52,500 nt of DNA, taken from Apostichopus japonicus (lineage: Eukaryota > Echinodermata > Holothuroidea > Aspidochirotida > Stichopodidae). The notes beneath the pieces were generated by a model, which saw only the letters and a list, made by a program, of their open reading frames with translations, did no database searches and was not told the origin of the DNA. The translations under genes were made by a program, and so were the position numbers. Position 1 is the stretch's first letter, and the number at the start of each line of letters is the position of its first letter. Of this stretch, positions 34,381-47,435 are shown in pieces. Location of the stretch: positions 22,139,876 to 22,192,375 of the forward strand of contig NC_092567.1 in assembly GCF_037975245.1 (NCBI RefSeq). Reading direction: 5' to 3'.

Positions 34381-35109
34381 ATCTTTCAATAAAGCGTTAG
34401 AAGACAACACTTGGGAAAAGACATGAAAGGTGAATGCTTTCTTAAATTCTGTAACGGAGCATGCAGGAGGAAAATAGGCTTTTATGTAAATAGGCAATAT
34501 TATATCAATTCACAGACAATGACAAGAGCTGAGACTATACTGACCAAGAGTTCTCAATTAATTTTCAACAAGGCGCTTTTTTAGGAGGCTCAATCAAAAT
34601 CATATTAACAAATCAGGTTTCCTTAAAGAATATATAATAGCCTACATATTTTCCATCGTACCGCTGAGGGTCGGATAATGTAGCTTCTGGAAAAAAAATG
34701 TTTTAATGAGGTCCCTTGAGTTGACCTTGAAAAAATGTTTCCAGAGTTAATTTTTTAAAATCTTTATTGGGATACTTGTCAGTTTCACCGTACCTGCTGT
34801 GGTGAATCAGAACACACGTTAAGATATTTTAACACATATTACTGTCGATCTACTTTATCATTTTACATGCACAGTACTTACTGTATTGAATACGATAATC
34901 GGGTGATGGACCGAATGGCGCATGCGCTTCCAGTTTGTGACTTTATTACCTACGGTATACGTCACTGTTTGATATTGCTTATTCTGTTTAAAGAGCGGTG
35001 CCCCGGTGAAATTGACCAAAATAAATAGGCTTCTTTTGCTTTAATGTTATACACCTCCATACCAAGTATGAGATCTGCCCAAGCTTCCCTTCTTGAGATA
35101 ACGTGTTTA

Positions 35110-35440
35110 CAAGGTTTTACAATTTGACAATGATGACCCCAAATGACCATTGACGTCCTCCAATAACTATATGCTTCTTGTACTTACTGTGGTTCATGTA
35201 TATATTAAAAAAGAGTTTAGTCCAAGCGTACCATTTTGAGATATCGTGTTTACAAGGTTTTCACAATTTGAACCCTGGTGACCCAAATGACCTTTGACCT
35301 CCTCTAAAAACAATAGGCTTCTTGTAATCATTGTGTTACTTCTACACAACAATTATGAAATTGGTCTGACCTTCCATTCTTCAGATATTGTGTTTCCAAG
35401 CTGGGCGTCACAAACGCACACACACGTACACATACAGACA
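35110..35440. repeat. Tandem modules with TGACCTTTGACCTCC
   Basis: Modules of about 120 bp, each running TTACAAGGTTTT.ACAATTTGA, a GATGACC or GGTGACCC segment, AAATGACC.TTGAC.TCCT, then TATGCTTCTTGTA or TAGGCTTCTTGTA. It ends in an (AC/AT)-rich segment. Related to modules at 25920-26620. Confidence 0.55.
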
Positions 35441-35689
35441 TACATACATACACCATCATGACTGCAAAGGTTACGGTAATCATCGAAACCAAACACGATT
35501 GATGTTTTATGATTGGTTCTTCTCTAAGATTACGTCATATCACAATACATACTACGTTTGACGCATCCTTGAAGCGGGGTATACGCAGCATTTACTGTCA
35601 CGTGATATCTTGAGGCACAAAAGAAAATTATTACTAAGTATAAACCGTAAGAAACAAGTAAAATTCAGCTAATGCAAGGGTAAACGGGA

Positions 35690-35747
35690 CAGATTCCAGT
35701 GGAAACAGATTCTACACATGATCTTACCCAAAAGACCGAGAAACGAT
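35690..35747 (-). repeat. U2 snRNA-derived sequence (copy 2)
   Basis: Minus strand from 35747: ATCGTTTCTCGG, TCTTTTGGGTAAGATCATG, TGTAGAATCTGTT. This matches the first about 50 nt of U2 snRNA with several changes, then diverges. A companion motif (CCAAACAACGA.CC.ACTGATCCGC) is present beside it at 35790-35818 and 35975-35998, and in diverged form at 45415-45440. Confidence 0.6.
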
Positions 35748-36015
35748 TGCTTTCGATTTTTCAGAACAAAAGTAATCCAGGAAAGAACCTGAGCACCAAA
35801 CAACGAGCCAACTGATCCGCTCTCAACCCCAGTCCCCTCGCATTTAAGACTGTGACTGTGCAATCATCGTCAGTTGTGTAACACGATTCCCCTAGAAGGG
35901 GAACATAATGCTACATATGATACTTTTTTTTTAAAGAAAAGGCACCCAGGAACGTACCTGGACACGAAAAACCAAACAACGAACCGACTGATCCGCTCTC
36001 AAAACCAGTGATCTG

Positions 36016-37275
<1,260 letters not shown>

Positions 37276-37338
<63 letters not shown>

Positions 37339-37340
37339 AA
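37276..37340. repeat. (AT)n microsatellite
   Basis: Pure TA dinucleotide for over 50 bp. Confidence 0.95.
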
Positions 37341-37971
37341 ACTACATATAGATATATACATACCGCGTCATTGGATGTTTAATGAGGTATGATATTTTAA
37401 TTTATTTCACCGTGAATAACTGATAATTTAATTTCATCGTGTCATCATGTATACATTAAGCGGGGTAAAAAAAAATCAATTTAGCAGCACTGATTTGTAT
37501 CTAAATTGGCGGGAATTCTTTATAATTTAGCAAAGCTATATCTTGCACACAACAAAATAGGGAGAAAAAGAAGAAGACAGAAAAAAGAAGTAAAAATGCA
37601 AGTTATACAGAGCAATGGGCGTAAAAGCAACCAGAGATGGCGTTGTTTTTTGCGATTGGTTGTACGTCGGGAAAATTTAAACTAATTTGTTTGCATTGTT
37701 TAGGCCTAAGTTATCGCATTTATTCACCCTGGGTACCTTTAATGAATCATTGTGCTATAATTATGAAGACAAAACCTTAGAAAGATAAGGTAACATCAAT
37801 AGTCTACGACAAACAAAGCCATTTTGGATATAGTTTATGAAAAATCTCTGACAGAATTAAAGAAAAGAATAAAGAACAAGACATATATAACGAATAGAAG
37901 TAAAGAAACACTCTCTGCTCAATCAAATTTCAATTGAATCAATTACCATATACACAAGCTGTCACGGGTAT
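37341..37971. other. Non-coding AT-rich stretch
   Basis: I see no gene, RNA or recognisable repeat here. Confidence 0.4.
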
Positions 37972-38015
<44 letters not shown>

Positions 38016-38092
38016 GTATATAGATGTATGTATATATATATATATATATAAATATATATAGATATATATATATAAATAAATAAATGTATATA

Positions 38093-38168
<76 letters not shown>
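37972..38168. repeat. (AT)n microsatellite with TAGATGTA interruptions, ~197 bp
   Basis: TA dinucleotides interrupted by duplicated AAATGTATATAGATGTAT segments. Confidence 0.95.
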
Positions 38169-38170
<2 letters not shown>

Positions 38171-38605
38171 GATATTGCCGTCAAACGTTTATTGAAGGGT
38201 TTCAACAAACATAGACATAATATAATACCAATATAGTCAATACCTCTAAAAGGACAATCACCTAGCTTACTGGGTATTTGAAGAATGTTTTGGTTTCATT
38301 TGATTGGTAATTTTCCAATATTTACGACCGCACGTCCTTCCTTGGCGAGGTTTTTGCTCACAACATGATAGTAATTAATCAATGTACAAAATCTATAGGG
38401 CTATTATTCTCGTATAAATTGCTGCACATAATTTTTTCTTAACATATATATATATATACGCCGTTTCATATGACGAACAAAGACAATACAAATACACGGA
38501 GTATTTATAAGCACTAATTACGTAATCTGTCTCTGTTTGAAAGCGCGATACATATATCGGCCATGTACGGATTTTATAAACATCGTCATCGAACGTACTT
38601 TTTAC

Positions 38606-38804
38606 GGAAGACTAATGCAGCCATGCCCCCACACCCCCCCCCCCCCGAAAATTAAAACGAAAAACAACAATTTTTAAATGAAAAAGTTTGTTTTTTCGTA
38701 AATAATGTTTGTGTTTCATTTGAAAATGTATGTCTTCTATATACCTATATCCATGTTTTATTGATTGAGGGGAGGGGGGGGGGGCATGGCCTCATTAGTC
38801 TTCC
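38606..38804. mobile_element. Foldback MITE-like element (199 bp)
   Basis: Left end GGAAGACTAATG followed by CCATGCCCCC, and right end GGGGGCATGG followed by CATTAGTCTTCC, are inverted repeats of about 25 bp. They border poly-C and poly-G runs and an AT-rich middle. No target duplication is evident. Confidence 0.6.
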
Positions 38805-39809
38805 TTAAAACTTAGTATGTATGTCAATATCAGAAAAACCGAAGACGTTTGGAAACGACTCGGCTATAAACAGCCTGATTTTAGTCATATAGTTACGCCT
38901 ACTTTATATTTGACATTTATTAAAGAAGTATTCTCACATACGGTACAATTTATACGTACATACAGCCAAGTCTGACCAGAGAAAGTGGGGGGGGGGGGCT
39001 GAGGGGATACAGCGCTGTGCCCGGGTGAATAAGGTGGCCAGGGGTATCGGTAAGGATAGATCAGATCATGGATTCCGCCCACCAGAAAAAAAGTCTTTCC
39101 TATAGGACCTATATATAGCCTATATAGGCCTACGCAATGGAATATACGCTGAATTTAGGAAGACTTCCAGCAGGGGGACTGGTTACATACGTAATCACGT
39201 GGGTCCGACCATGCTCTCCACGCCCATGAGTACATAGAACGAAAACAAAACCGCTTTATTTACGTGCGCGAGCTGGTAATCTAAAACTATAGAAATGTTT
39301 CGAGTACCAGTAAAGACCTGCGAAGGCGAGTACTCCTACAGCTAGATTTCGAGTACCAGTATATACATACTCACTACAAGTCTGATATTTGTACACTATG
39401 AGTACTAGTAATACGGTTCACATCAGTTCGTTTCCACGCGAAACACTCGCAATGAGTCTTTCCGTCGTTTTCCGTAAGACTGAAATATCGAACACGTGTT
39501 TTTCTGGATGATTCATTCTGCATGCCAGGGTTAGGCGGCGAATTAAGAGAGCATGATGCACAGACAAACGAATACCGCATGCATGGATATTCGGTAATAA
39601 AGCAATACGCAGCGAATAGTAGTCGCAGTTAGTACTTGAAATCAGCGATTTGAGATTGAGGTCTGCAACTGTACGACATCTATTTAACATCAGTGGTGTG
39701 CAGAAAGGGTCGACAGAAAACTGGTCATTCGGGGAATTTGTTACATGCACTTGTCGAAGAAGTATGCCCCTGATATGTATAAAATTATGCCCTTGCTATT
39801 TTATATATA

Positions 39810-40150
39810 TATATAAATCTAGGAAAGCGAAAGAAAATTTCTGGGAACTAAACCTAAAGACCACGGCACCATTCGGTTTAAACATCAGAAACGATTTGCC
39901 GTCCCAGATAAACCAAAACAACTCCTTTACAATTACGACGGAATCGGATTAAAATAATCCGACGCGGATTAAAATAATCCGAATTTCTAAAACTTCTGCT
40001 CAATTCAGCAGAAATCTGTAAGTCGCTTTGCCTTTACAACCTTGCCGACATCGTCTCTATAAAACAGTTTCAATTCCTGCTACTCCTTGTCACTTTCGGT
40101 GATCATGCACTGAAGAAGAGCTGGTTTTGCTCGAAAGTTCTGCAAAACCA
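39810..40150 (+). mobile_element. 3' fragment of a Penelope-like element (GIY-YIG C-terminus plus tail)
   Basis: The frame ending at 39952 encodes SRKAKENFWELNLKTTAPFG and then LNIRNDLPSQ. This follows the pattern R..RE.FWI..L.T..P.GLN at the C-terminus of the GIY-YIG endonuclease of Penelope-like retroelements. Downstream are two tandem hairpins (GGATTAAAATAATCC) and a hammerhead-like motif at 40106-40144. It is truncated at the 5' side next to a short (AT)n, so it is dead. Confidence 0.55.
40106..40144 (+). ncRNA. Degenerate hammerhead-like motif in Penelope-like tail
   Basis: Stem I TGCA/TGCA (40106-40109, 40141-40144). Core CTGAAGA (40110-40116), with A at the free position 7. Stem II GAGC/GCTC with loop TGGTTTT. 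GAAA (40133-40136), then TTC before the expected cleavage point after 40140. Stem III is nearly absent, as in dimer-type hammerheads of Penelope-like elements. Confidence 0.35.
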
Positions 40151-41169
40151 AACATTGGCTGTTTTACTTCCAATCACTTACCTAATTCAATCTCACTCGA
40201 GATCCAGCCCTTCTCTAAATGCAGCATAGTTGTTTAACAGTTTTTCCGTTATTCCTATATATATATATATAGGCCTATATACTAATAATCTTCTTAACCA
40301 GAAAGGGAAAAAAAATTGTAACATCCGCCATCTTTAATATTTTATTTCGAAAACATGTAATCACTTTTTATTGGTTATTTCTTCGAATCATTCCGGAAAT
40401 TGTATCCAAGGGCAAAGAAGCACGAACTGTAATCAATTTAATAATTAATAGATTGCAAAACATGTCATCAATTATTCTATGCCTGTCATATAAGATAAGC
40501 ATATTCATATGTTACACTATATGTTACTATATGTTAGTTATAAATGTGTACATACGTTTGGAAGGCTGACTTTAGGCGGAATATTATTTCCATATTTTCT
40601 AGTCCAAGAAAAAAAAGAAGAAGCTTCGTTGCTTTAGCTAATTCGATTGTCAGTATATTAACTTTTAAAGTATGATGGAATGCTCCTTTTAGGCTAACTT
40701 GATGCTGCCGTCAGCTCCTTATTGTAGGTCTTAAAGGATAATTCATTGTTTATAAATTCTAGTTATTTAACCAAACCATGTTCTTTAACTTCATATACAG
40801 AACAGAGCACCATTGGGTTACATTGAACACCATTCATTCTCGACAAATTTGTAACACATTGTAAACATGTCGTATGAGGCTGAAAAAATGCTTATGTTTT
40901 TTTGCATTGAGTATTGTGTATTATGAAAGGAACTGACCTAATGTATTAGACTGCATAGTCCGGTCACTTTAATTGATGAACCTCAGCTGTGTAAACGGGC
41001 AATTCTCAACAATTAGTGTTGTAGTAATACAACCTGGACAGCGGATAGCAGTGTCTTATAACGGTCTAAAATATATCATGAATTTATCTTGTGCCTAAAG
41101 TAATATTTCTAAGGAGAAGCAAATCCAGCCATCATATTAAACTGATAGAGGTCTTTGTAATGAAAGACT
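40151..41169. other. Non-coding stretch
   Basis: No gene seen. A short (AT)n is at 40255-40271. Confidence 0.4.
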
Positions 41170-41249
41170 CCACCCACCCACCCACCCACCCACCCATCCA
41201 TCCATCCATCCATCCATCCATCCATCCATCCATCCATCCATCCATCCAT

Positions 41250-41283
<34 letters not shown>

Positions 41284-41476
41284 GTCCATCCGTCCATCCG
41301 TCCATCCGTCCATCCGTCCATCCGTCCATCCGTCCGTCCGTCCGTCCGTCCGTCCGTCCGTCCGTCCGTCCGTCCGTCCGTCCGTCCGTCCGTCCGTCCG
41401 TCCGTCCGTCCGTCCGTCCGTCCGTCCGTCCGTCCGTCCGTCCGTCCGTCCGTCCGTCCGTCCGTCCGTCCATCCA
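41170..41476. repeat. Mosaic tetranucleotide array: CCCA, then TCCA, TCCGTCCA, TCCG
   Basis: About 307 bp of one 4-bp register that changes unit in blocks: CCCA repeats, a long TCCA block, six or so alternating TCCG/TCCA pairs, then about 35 TCCG units, closing with TCCA. Because no stop can occur, frames on both strands stay open (Pro-Ser and Asp-Gly repeats). These are not genes. Confidence 0.97.
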
Positions 41477-43710
41477 TATCCTACCATCCATCGATGCATC
41501 AATCCATGCATCCACCCATCAGATTATAAATTAAATTTTTCTTCCCTCTCTCATTTCTCATCACGTCCTTTTCATACTTGTCACTGTTGCTGTAATAGTC
41601 TTCAATTTACGATTATGCAATTTGCATCGCAAAGCCTTACTACACCTGTGAATTGATTAAATAATTTCGTTTGCAATACGCGATCATGCAATTTGCATAA
41701 CAAAACCTTACTTGACCTTTCATGTCTATATAGCCTATACTAAAAGCAATAAACACATCCAACACGCTACAGCAAAAAGACAAACCGCTTGTGGACAATA
41801 CAAAACACTAAAACAATATGTTAAGTATGACAAGCTGACAAGATTAACACGTGTAACATACAGACAGCAATTTGATTGGTGTAGGTCTTTCGCATTTTGT
41901 CGCAAGATCTTATAAATATATAGATAATTTATACATGTCTGTTCTTTCAGTTTAAATTCTTTTGGTTGGAAGAATTGTTTTAGACGATACTCTCTATACA
42001 CACCTAGTAGTTTAACAAAGAATATAATAAACAAAAATAACAACAATCGAACACACAAAGAAACAACAAATGTATAGCGTACTATAATGTCTCGACTGCG
42101 AGCTTTTCCATTTTGACGAAAATTTTGCGATTTGTCTGTAAGAATAGTAAATACAGAACTATATTTTTTGTGACATGATCATATGCTGTCATTTTGTCAT
42201 CGTGGAGTGTATACCTCCTACAGTTTTTCTTTATAAGTTGAATAATCTGAAGAGGAAAATTTATAACTAATAAAGCATCGCTATTATTAATGAGGTACAA
42301 TGTTTTATATATCTGAATCATGGTAGTTTGCAAATTTCTCTCCTGGAAACTTACGATAACTCAACCAATTTGATATATTGTACATTATCGTATGAAATTT
42401 GTCCTTTTTTTTCGTGATCAAAATGACATTTCCACTATAAATTGTTCTTATGCCCGCGCTTATTTCAATAATCAACCATCACTTGTTTATATATTTAGGA
42501 GCCTGTATTTTTTTGAAATACAGTCGCCGCTGGCATGAGCATGCCATGCATTTAAGTGTGTACTGTACCTAGTTTTGTGGGTATGAATTACATGCAACTT
42601 TAACAACAAGTTGTCAAAAGATGCGCAACTGCAGGTGATTAACCTGTCACCAAAATTAGACACAACCCCGCTAGGAAATATCCATAGGATATGTGCTTCT
42701 TTGTGAAGGATATAATTAGCGTAGCGGGAAAGTTTGTGTTTTTGTTGTTGTTCATGGAAATGCACTTTCTATCGGACATATAGCCTACACTTACAATTAA
42801 GCCTAACTATAATAATGAGGTGGGCATGTTGACAATTACCTTATTATTACAGTTAGGCATAAATTGAAGGGTATACACACACACACACACACACGCGCGT
42901 ACACACACAATGGAAGTGCATTTCCATGGACAAAATAAAGACACTTCCTTCGCACGTATATATCCTTTTCAAAAAATAGGAACATCTCCTAGCATATTTG
43001 CTGACAAAGGTATGTATAATCTGGGTTTTTTTCTAGCATATTTCTTTGCGTGAAATTGGAAATAACTAGAGCCTACCACGGAGAAATGTTTCGTCTGTTT
43101 CAATGTTCATTTCTTGGGGGCTAATTACCAGGCAAAACGTTACCTCAAAGCTTACCTACGTTGAGGTACCTTCACCACAATAACAGTATCCACTTTGTAG
43201 AGCGAACGTTTTCATAAAGTGAACGTGTATATCAAAGTTCACTAAGGGGTAATTAAGGATTATAGCGTCCCCTTTTACAGGTAAATCCTCAGCACTATAT
43301 ATATGCAAATTTATGATTTTGCCAGAATATTTTCTAGAATCCCTCCTTGTTTGCAACTTTTGACAAGTTGGTAACTTCAAGTGCACACGTTTCATTTCTG
43401 ACATCAAACTTTCCTATATTGCTCGTGACAATGTAATTCGAGAATGCAAGATTTTGTCAATATTCATCACCTTGCCCCTCCAACGTAATCGATGAAGTCA
43501 AAATGCAAGAAATTCATGAAGAAATACAAATTTTGGTCACAAAGCAATCCGCTGACAGCGTTTTCGCTTGGAAATGGCACAAACGCTGACATTTTCCAAA
43601 AAATCTGATACCGTGTATATGAAAATTTAAATATTTAAATTCAAATAAAACATTTTTAAAGACATACATAATTAGGTCCGTGATACGAAGGTCCTGGCCC
43701 CGTTTCCTTT
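41477..43710. other. Non-coding stretch
   Basis: No supportable gene. (AC)n is at 42875-42909. Confidence 0.4.
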
Positions 43711-43752
43711 CGTCGTCTGATGAATCTGAAAAGGACGAAACCGGTCGTGACG
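43711..43752 (+). ncRNA. Hammerhead ribozyme-like motif (Penelope-type)
   Basis: Stem I CGTCGT (43711-43716) with GTGACG (43747-43752) forms six pairs including two G-U. Core CTGATGA (43717-43723). Stem II is short (TCT with AGG or GGA, loop GAAA, weakened by an A-C mismatch at its base). GAA is at 43737-43739. Then A, the self-complementary CCGG, and TC, placing cleavage after 43746. The tiny palindromic stem III matches Penelope-element hammerheads, which act as dimers. An (AT)n tract follows about 45 bp downstream. Confidence 0.5.
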
Positions 43753-43795
43753 TGGAATTGTTCTGGTGTGTTGATCTTTACTAACATATTTATTA

Positions 43796-43930
<135 letters not shown>

Positions 43931-46249
43931 CATAAAATAAATCATACCTTCGAGATACAAAATGCTATGAATAAGAAGTTTTGACCTTACGATGTAGTAA
44001 CATTTTTAGTACTTTTGCTAACCGATCAATTTCAACCCCAAAGGGGGAAAAATCCTTTTAACCATGCATATCATGTTTATGGATGTGTTATCTTTCCTCA
44101 GACTAAAGCAAATATATCATGACATAATGAATGCAAATGTACAGTGTGTGTTGTAAGGCATGGTAACGAACACTATCGCTGACAGCTAATTAAAAACTAT
44201 GGCTAATCTGTTTTGGTATAACGAACACTCACACCAGGCTGGGCTTGGCGCCAATTAACTTGTTTTAAATTATGTTTATATATATGCTTTACTATATCAT
44301 TGTCAGGAATGATGATACAGTAAGTAGCCAGAATTAGGAAGTTTTAAATGAAAACATATATCTGAACTCGTAAAGTGCAATTTCTATGTTTATAGAGAGG
44401 GTTATGACTCGTGTCGTTACATGACATTTCTCCCAAAGCTGACATATGTTATGACATACAACTGTAATATATACCACAACTGGAGTATATAATAATATAT
44501 GGCCGCCTGATAGGTTAATTGTCCTTGGGAAAAGTCCCTTAATGGACCTATATAGTGAATTGACCTTTTTCCATGTTAATAATTATCATCATTATATTTT
44601 TTTTTATGGTTGGCTGTTGAAGAGGATGAAATAAACTACTAGTACTGTACTAGTTGATGGTATAAATAGTCAGTACGATGGAAGGAGATTTAAAGCATTT
44701 TTGGAAGTCATTTTTGGTGAAATAGGAAGTTTCCAAAACGAGAGGTGATACTATGGTGAACTTTGACCTCTTCCATGTAGCTTACGATCTTAACGGTTAT
44801 ATTGGATAAATGTGTCATGATGTTCCAGGTCATTAGCTACCATGTGGACCGTATAGGATAAGTCAGTTAAGTGCGTAAGTCAAGGGAGCAAGTCATTGTG
44901 CAATTAAGTTATGTATGTGGGTCAACGATATATACTGCTATATGTGCATAGCAAGAAACCGTACTGCTGCAACTTCCAAGGCATAACTGCATTTACGTGC
45001 ATGTAGGAATGGTAATAAAAGAGGGGGGGGGGAGTGGTCAAGGGTCTGTAACCCCGGGGTCTTGGAAATAACAGGGGATCTGGTGAAATAGGCACGGTAT
45101 AAAGAATAATGTATACTAGATATTCTCATATTCACAATATACCGTACTTAAGGATAAAGGACTTTCAAATACGGTGTAATGATATATATTTATTCAGAAA
45201 TTAGTCATATATATGCATGGCTTGCTTGAGAAATATTCCTTGTAAATGATTCTCTAACAAACGCGTCAAAGGACCTTATGTAGATCACAAAATCTCTCAA
45301 CACTAAGCCTGAGGCGATCCTTCACTTTGAGAAACAGAACACTGTATATCTCATCAAGTTTATAGCTTGATATAATTTTTTAAGAAAAGTCACCCACGAT
45401 AGACCCTAAGCACGAAAACCAAACGACTTAACTGATCTATGTTATTCTTCGGTGATGCAACTTTAGAAAGCAGAATATAATGATCTCTAAAGTAGCACTG
45501 CACCTCATCAAATCCCTTTCTCCTTTAGACATTGTGCTGCGCATATACGAGCCTTGCGCATATACGAGCGCAAGACAATTAATTTGCAAGATTTTCCTTC
45601 ATTATTTTACTACGGGTATACCTTCGTGAATCTATTCAACTTTGGAATAACTAGTCGTTTTAAGCAATTTATGATAAACAAGCCCAAAATAAAATAGCAA
45701 GAAAAGCCGTCACCGCTGTAAGCGAATGTGAAGAGACATTGACGCATGCGTAGTACACTATAACCTTGAAGTGTAATTGTATTTGATAAATGGAACAGAT
45801 GTTGGATACTTTCAATGGCTAGAAGGTTTTCTTTTAGTGTTTTTGTTTTTGTTTTGTTTTGTTTTAAGGATTCTTTAAACCCGATGCCATACTTAAGTCA
45901 TTATTCAACAATTAGAGCCTTAAACCGTTAAAGCTTCAAGCAATCAATTATAACTACAGCTGAAGATTAGCACGTAAATATCTTTTAGAAATATTAGAAT
46001 AATATGGTAAAAGTAAACATGCTTCTTATTTACTTATATACTTATTTACTTATTTTACTATTTGAGACGTTTTTAACTATAAATTTAGTATCGTATGTTT
46101 ACATAACTAGATAACATCGATTGTTTATTTGATTAAAAAAATATTTAAAAAAATATTTAAAATAAACGAGTGGAAAACGATGGAGACTTTCTCTTACTCT
46201 CATGAGAAGCTGATAAGTTGGCAATGGACTTTCTATTCTTGTTCAGCCA
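43931..46249. other. Non-coding stretch
   Basis: No gene. A short direct repeat GCGCATATACGAGC is present twice at 45540-45571. A diverged copy of the motif beside the U2-like repeat is at 45380-45440. Confidence 0.4.
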
Positions 46250-46616
46250 ATACTCATAGATAGTACAGTAACTACTGTTCATGTTCCACAACCGTGCATT
46301 AATAGCTACTGCGCTGTGTTCGTAACACGGTAACATGTGTTACAGGTGGCACAGTAATTACTGCAAGTTTCTTCTTTACTGCAAATTTAAAAATTTAATT
46401 TTAAAAATTTTAATTTTTTAAAATTTAATTATTTTTTTATTTTAATTTTTAATAATTTAAAAATTTCACCTGTAGGACTTGTAGTTCAGCGTGAAACAGC
46501 TTTCCAGTAATTTCTGTGCCAACTGTAACACATGTTACTGTGTTGCGAACACAGCGCAGTAGTTACTGATGCACGGTTGTGGAACATGAACATGTTACTG
46601 TACTAGCTATGAGTAT
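46250..46616. mobile_element. Foldback element with ~115-bp inverted arms
   Basis: Left arm 46250-46364 and right arm 46503-46616 are inverted copies that agree at most positions. Shared blocks include ATACTCATAG, GTTCATGTTCCACAACCGTG, CTACTGCGCTGTGTTCG and GTAACATGTGTTACAG. The spacer is almost pure A/T. No ORF. It looks like a MITE with long terminal inverted repeats. Confidence 0.75.
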
Positions 46617-46970
46617 CGGGTGTATTGTTCCGTGCAGTGTTGCTTCTAACAGAGCTAACTTAATTAATAGTATATAGGCGCTGTAGGGTGAGTGCTGCAG
46701 TCAAGCCATGGATATTGAGCCTAAGATGTTTAAAGGTTCATTTATCAAAATAAAGTGTTTTTATAAGAAGCACACCCTAGACTGATACAGCCGTTGTTCT
46801 TAACGGTTCTTAACTGTCATCCTATCAGGGTGTTCGATAATAGATGCATGTTGGACAAAAAGGAATATCAACTTCATTTTGTTTGCAACAAATTTAAAGT
46901 CTTCACTTTTTTTTAACAATTACACTTTGCTACCAGGCACTGTAACACAGCTGACGTTCTTAATGATGTT

Positions 46971-47090
46971 TTTGAAGTATCTATCTCTGACCTGATTTTG
47001 AAGTATCTGCTCTTTACCTAATTTTGAAGTATCTGTCTTTTACCTGATTTTGAAGTATCTGCTGTTTACCTGATTTTGGAAGGACCTGCA
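46971..47090. repeat. 26-bp tandem repeat, 4.5 copies
   Basis: GAAGTATCT starts at 46974, 47000, 47026 and 47052, and a diverged copy (GAAGGACCT) is at 47078, an exact 26-bp period. The unit is close to TTTGAAGTATCTGCT, then TTTACCTGA. Confidence 0.9.
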
Positions 47091-47282
47091 GAGAAATCAA
47101 ATAATCAATACTGTCTGACTGTGTCAAGACTCAGAGTAAATGTAATTAATTGACCTAGAAAGGACTAATTAGGCAATAAAATGTCTGTTGAAGATGGCTA
47201 TGACATTTGCGACTGATTTTCAATTAGGCAAGTGTTCTTTTAACTAGTTTATCAACATACATCAAATCAACTTTTGCGTATA

Positions 47283-47310
47283 GTATATATATATATATAT
47301 ATATATATAA
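47283..47310. repeat. (AT)n microsatellite
   Basis: Pure dinucleotide directly beside the SINE at 47345-47460. Confidence 0.9.
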
Positions 47311-47344
47311 TTGAAAACGTAATGATTTGGAAAATCCAGAACAG

Positions 47345-47435
47345 TGAAAAAACTTCCAGTCACCATCGGGATTCGAACCCGGGCCTCCCGCTTTATATGC
47401 GGACACACTAACCGCTAGGCTATGGACGCTGATTG
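47345..47435 (-). mobile_element. tRNA-derived SINE head
   Basis: Minus strand: GCGTCCATAGCCTAGCGGTT (A box region), anticodon stem TCCGC/GCGGG with seven-base loop ATATAAA, then GGGTTCGAATCCCG (T arm, B box) and ATGGTGAC. The inner acceptor pairs form but the outer ones do not, so a SINE head is more likely than a functional tRNA. Confidence 0.65.

Noticed and set aside
41109-41534. Four long overlapping ORFs (Pro-Ser and Asp-Gly repeats) on both strands
   Set aside because: They are the translation of a tetranucleotide array that cannot contain a stop codon; no splice sites or start context.
47345-47435. Functional tRNA gene
   Set aside because: The outer three or four acceptor pairs do not form and the T-stem is short; a SINE head fits better.
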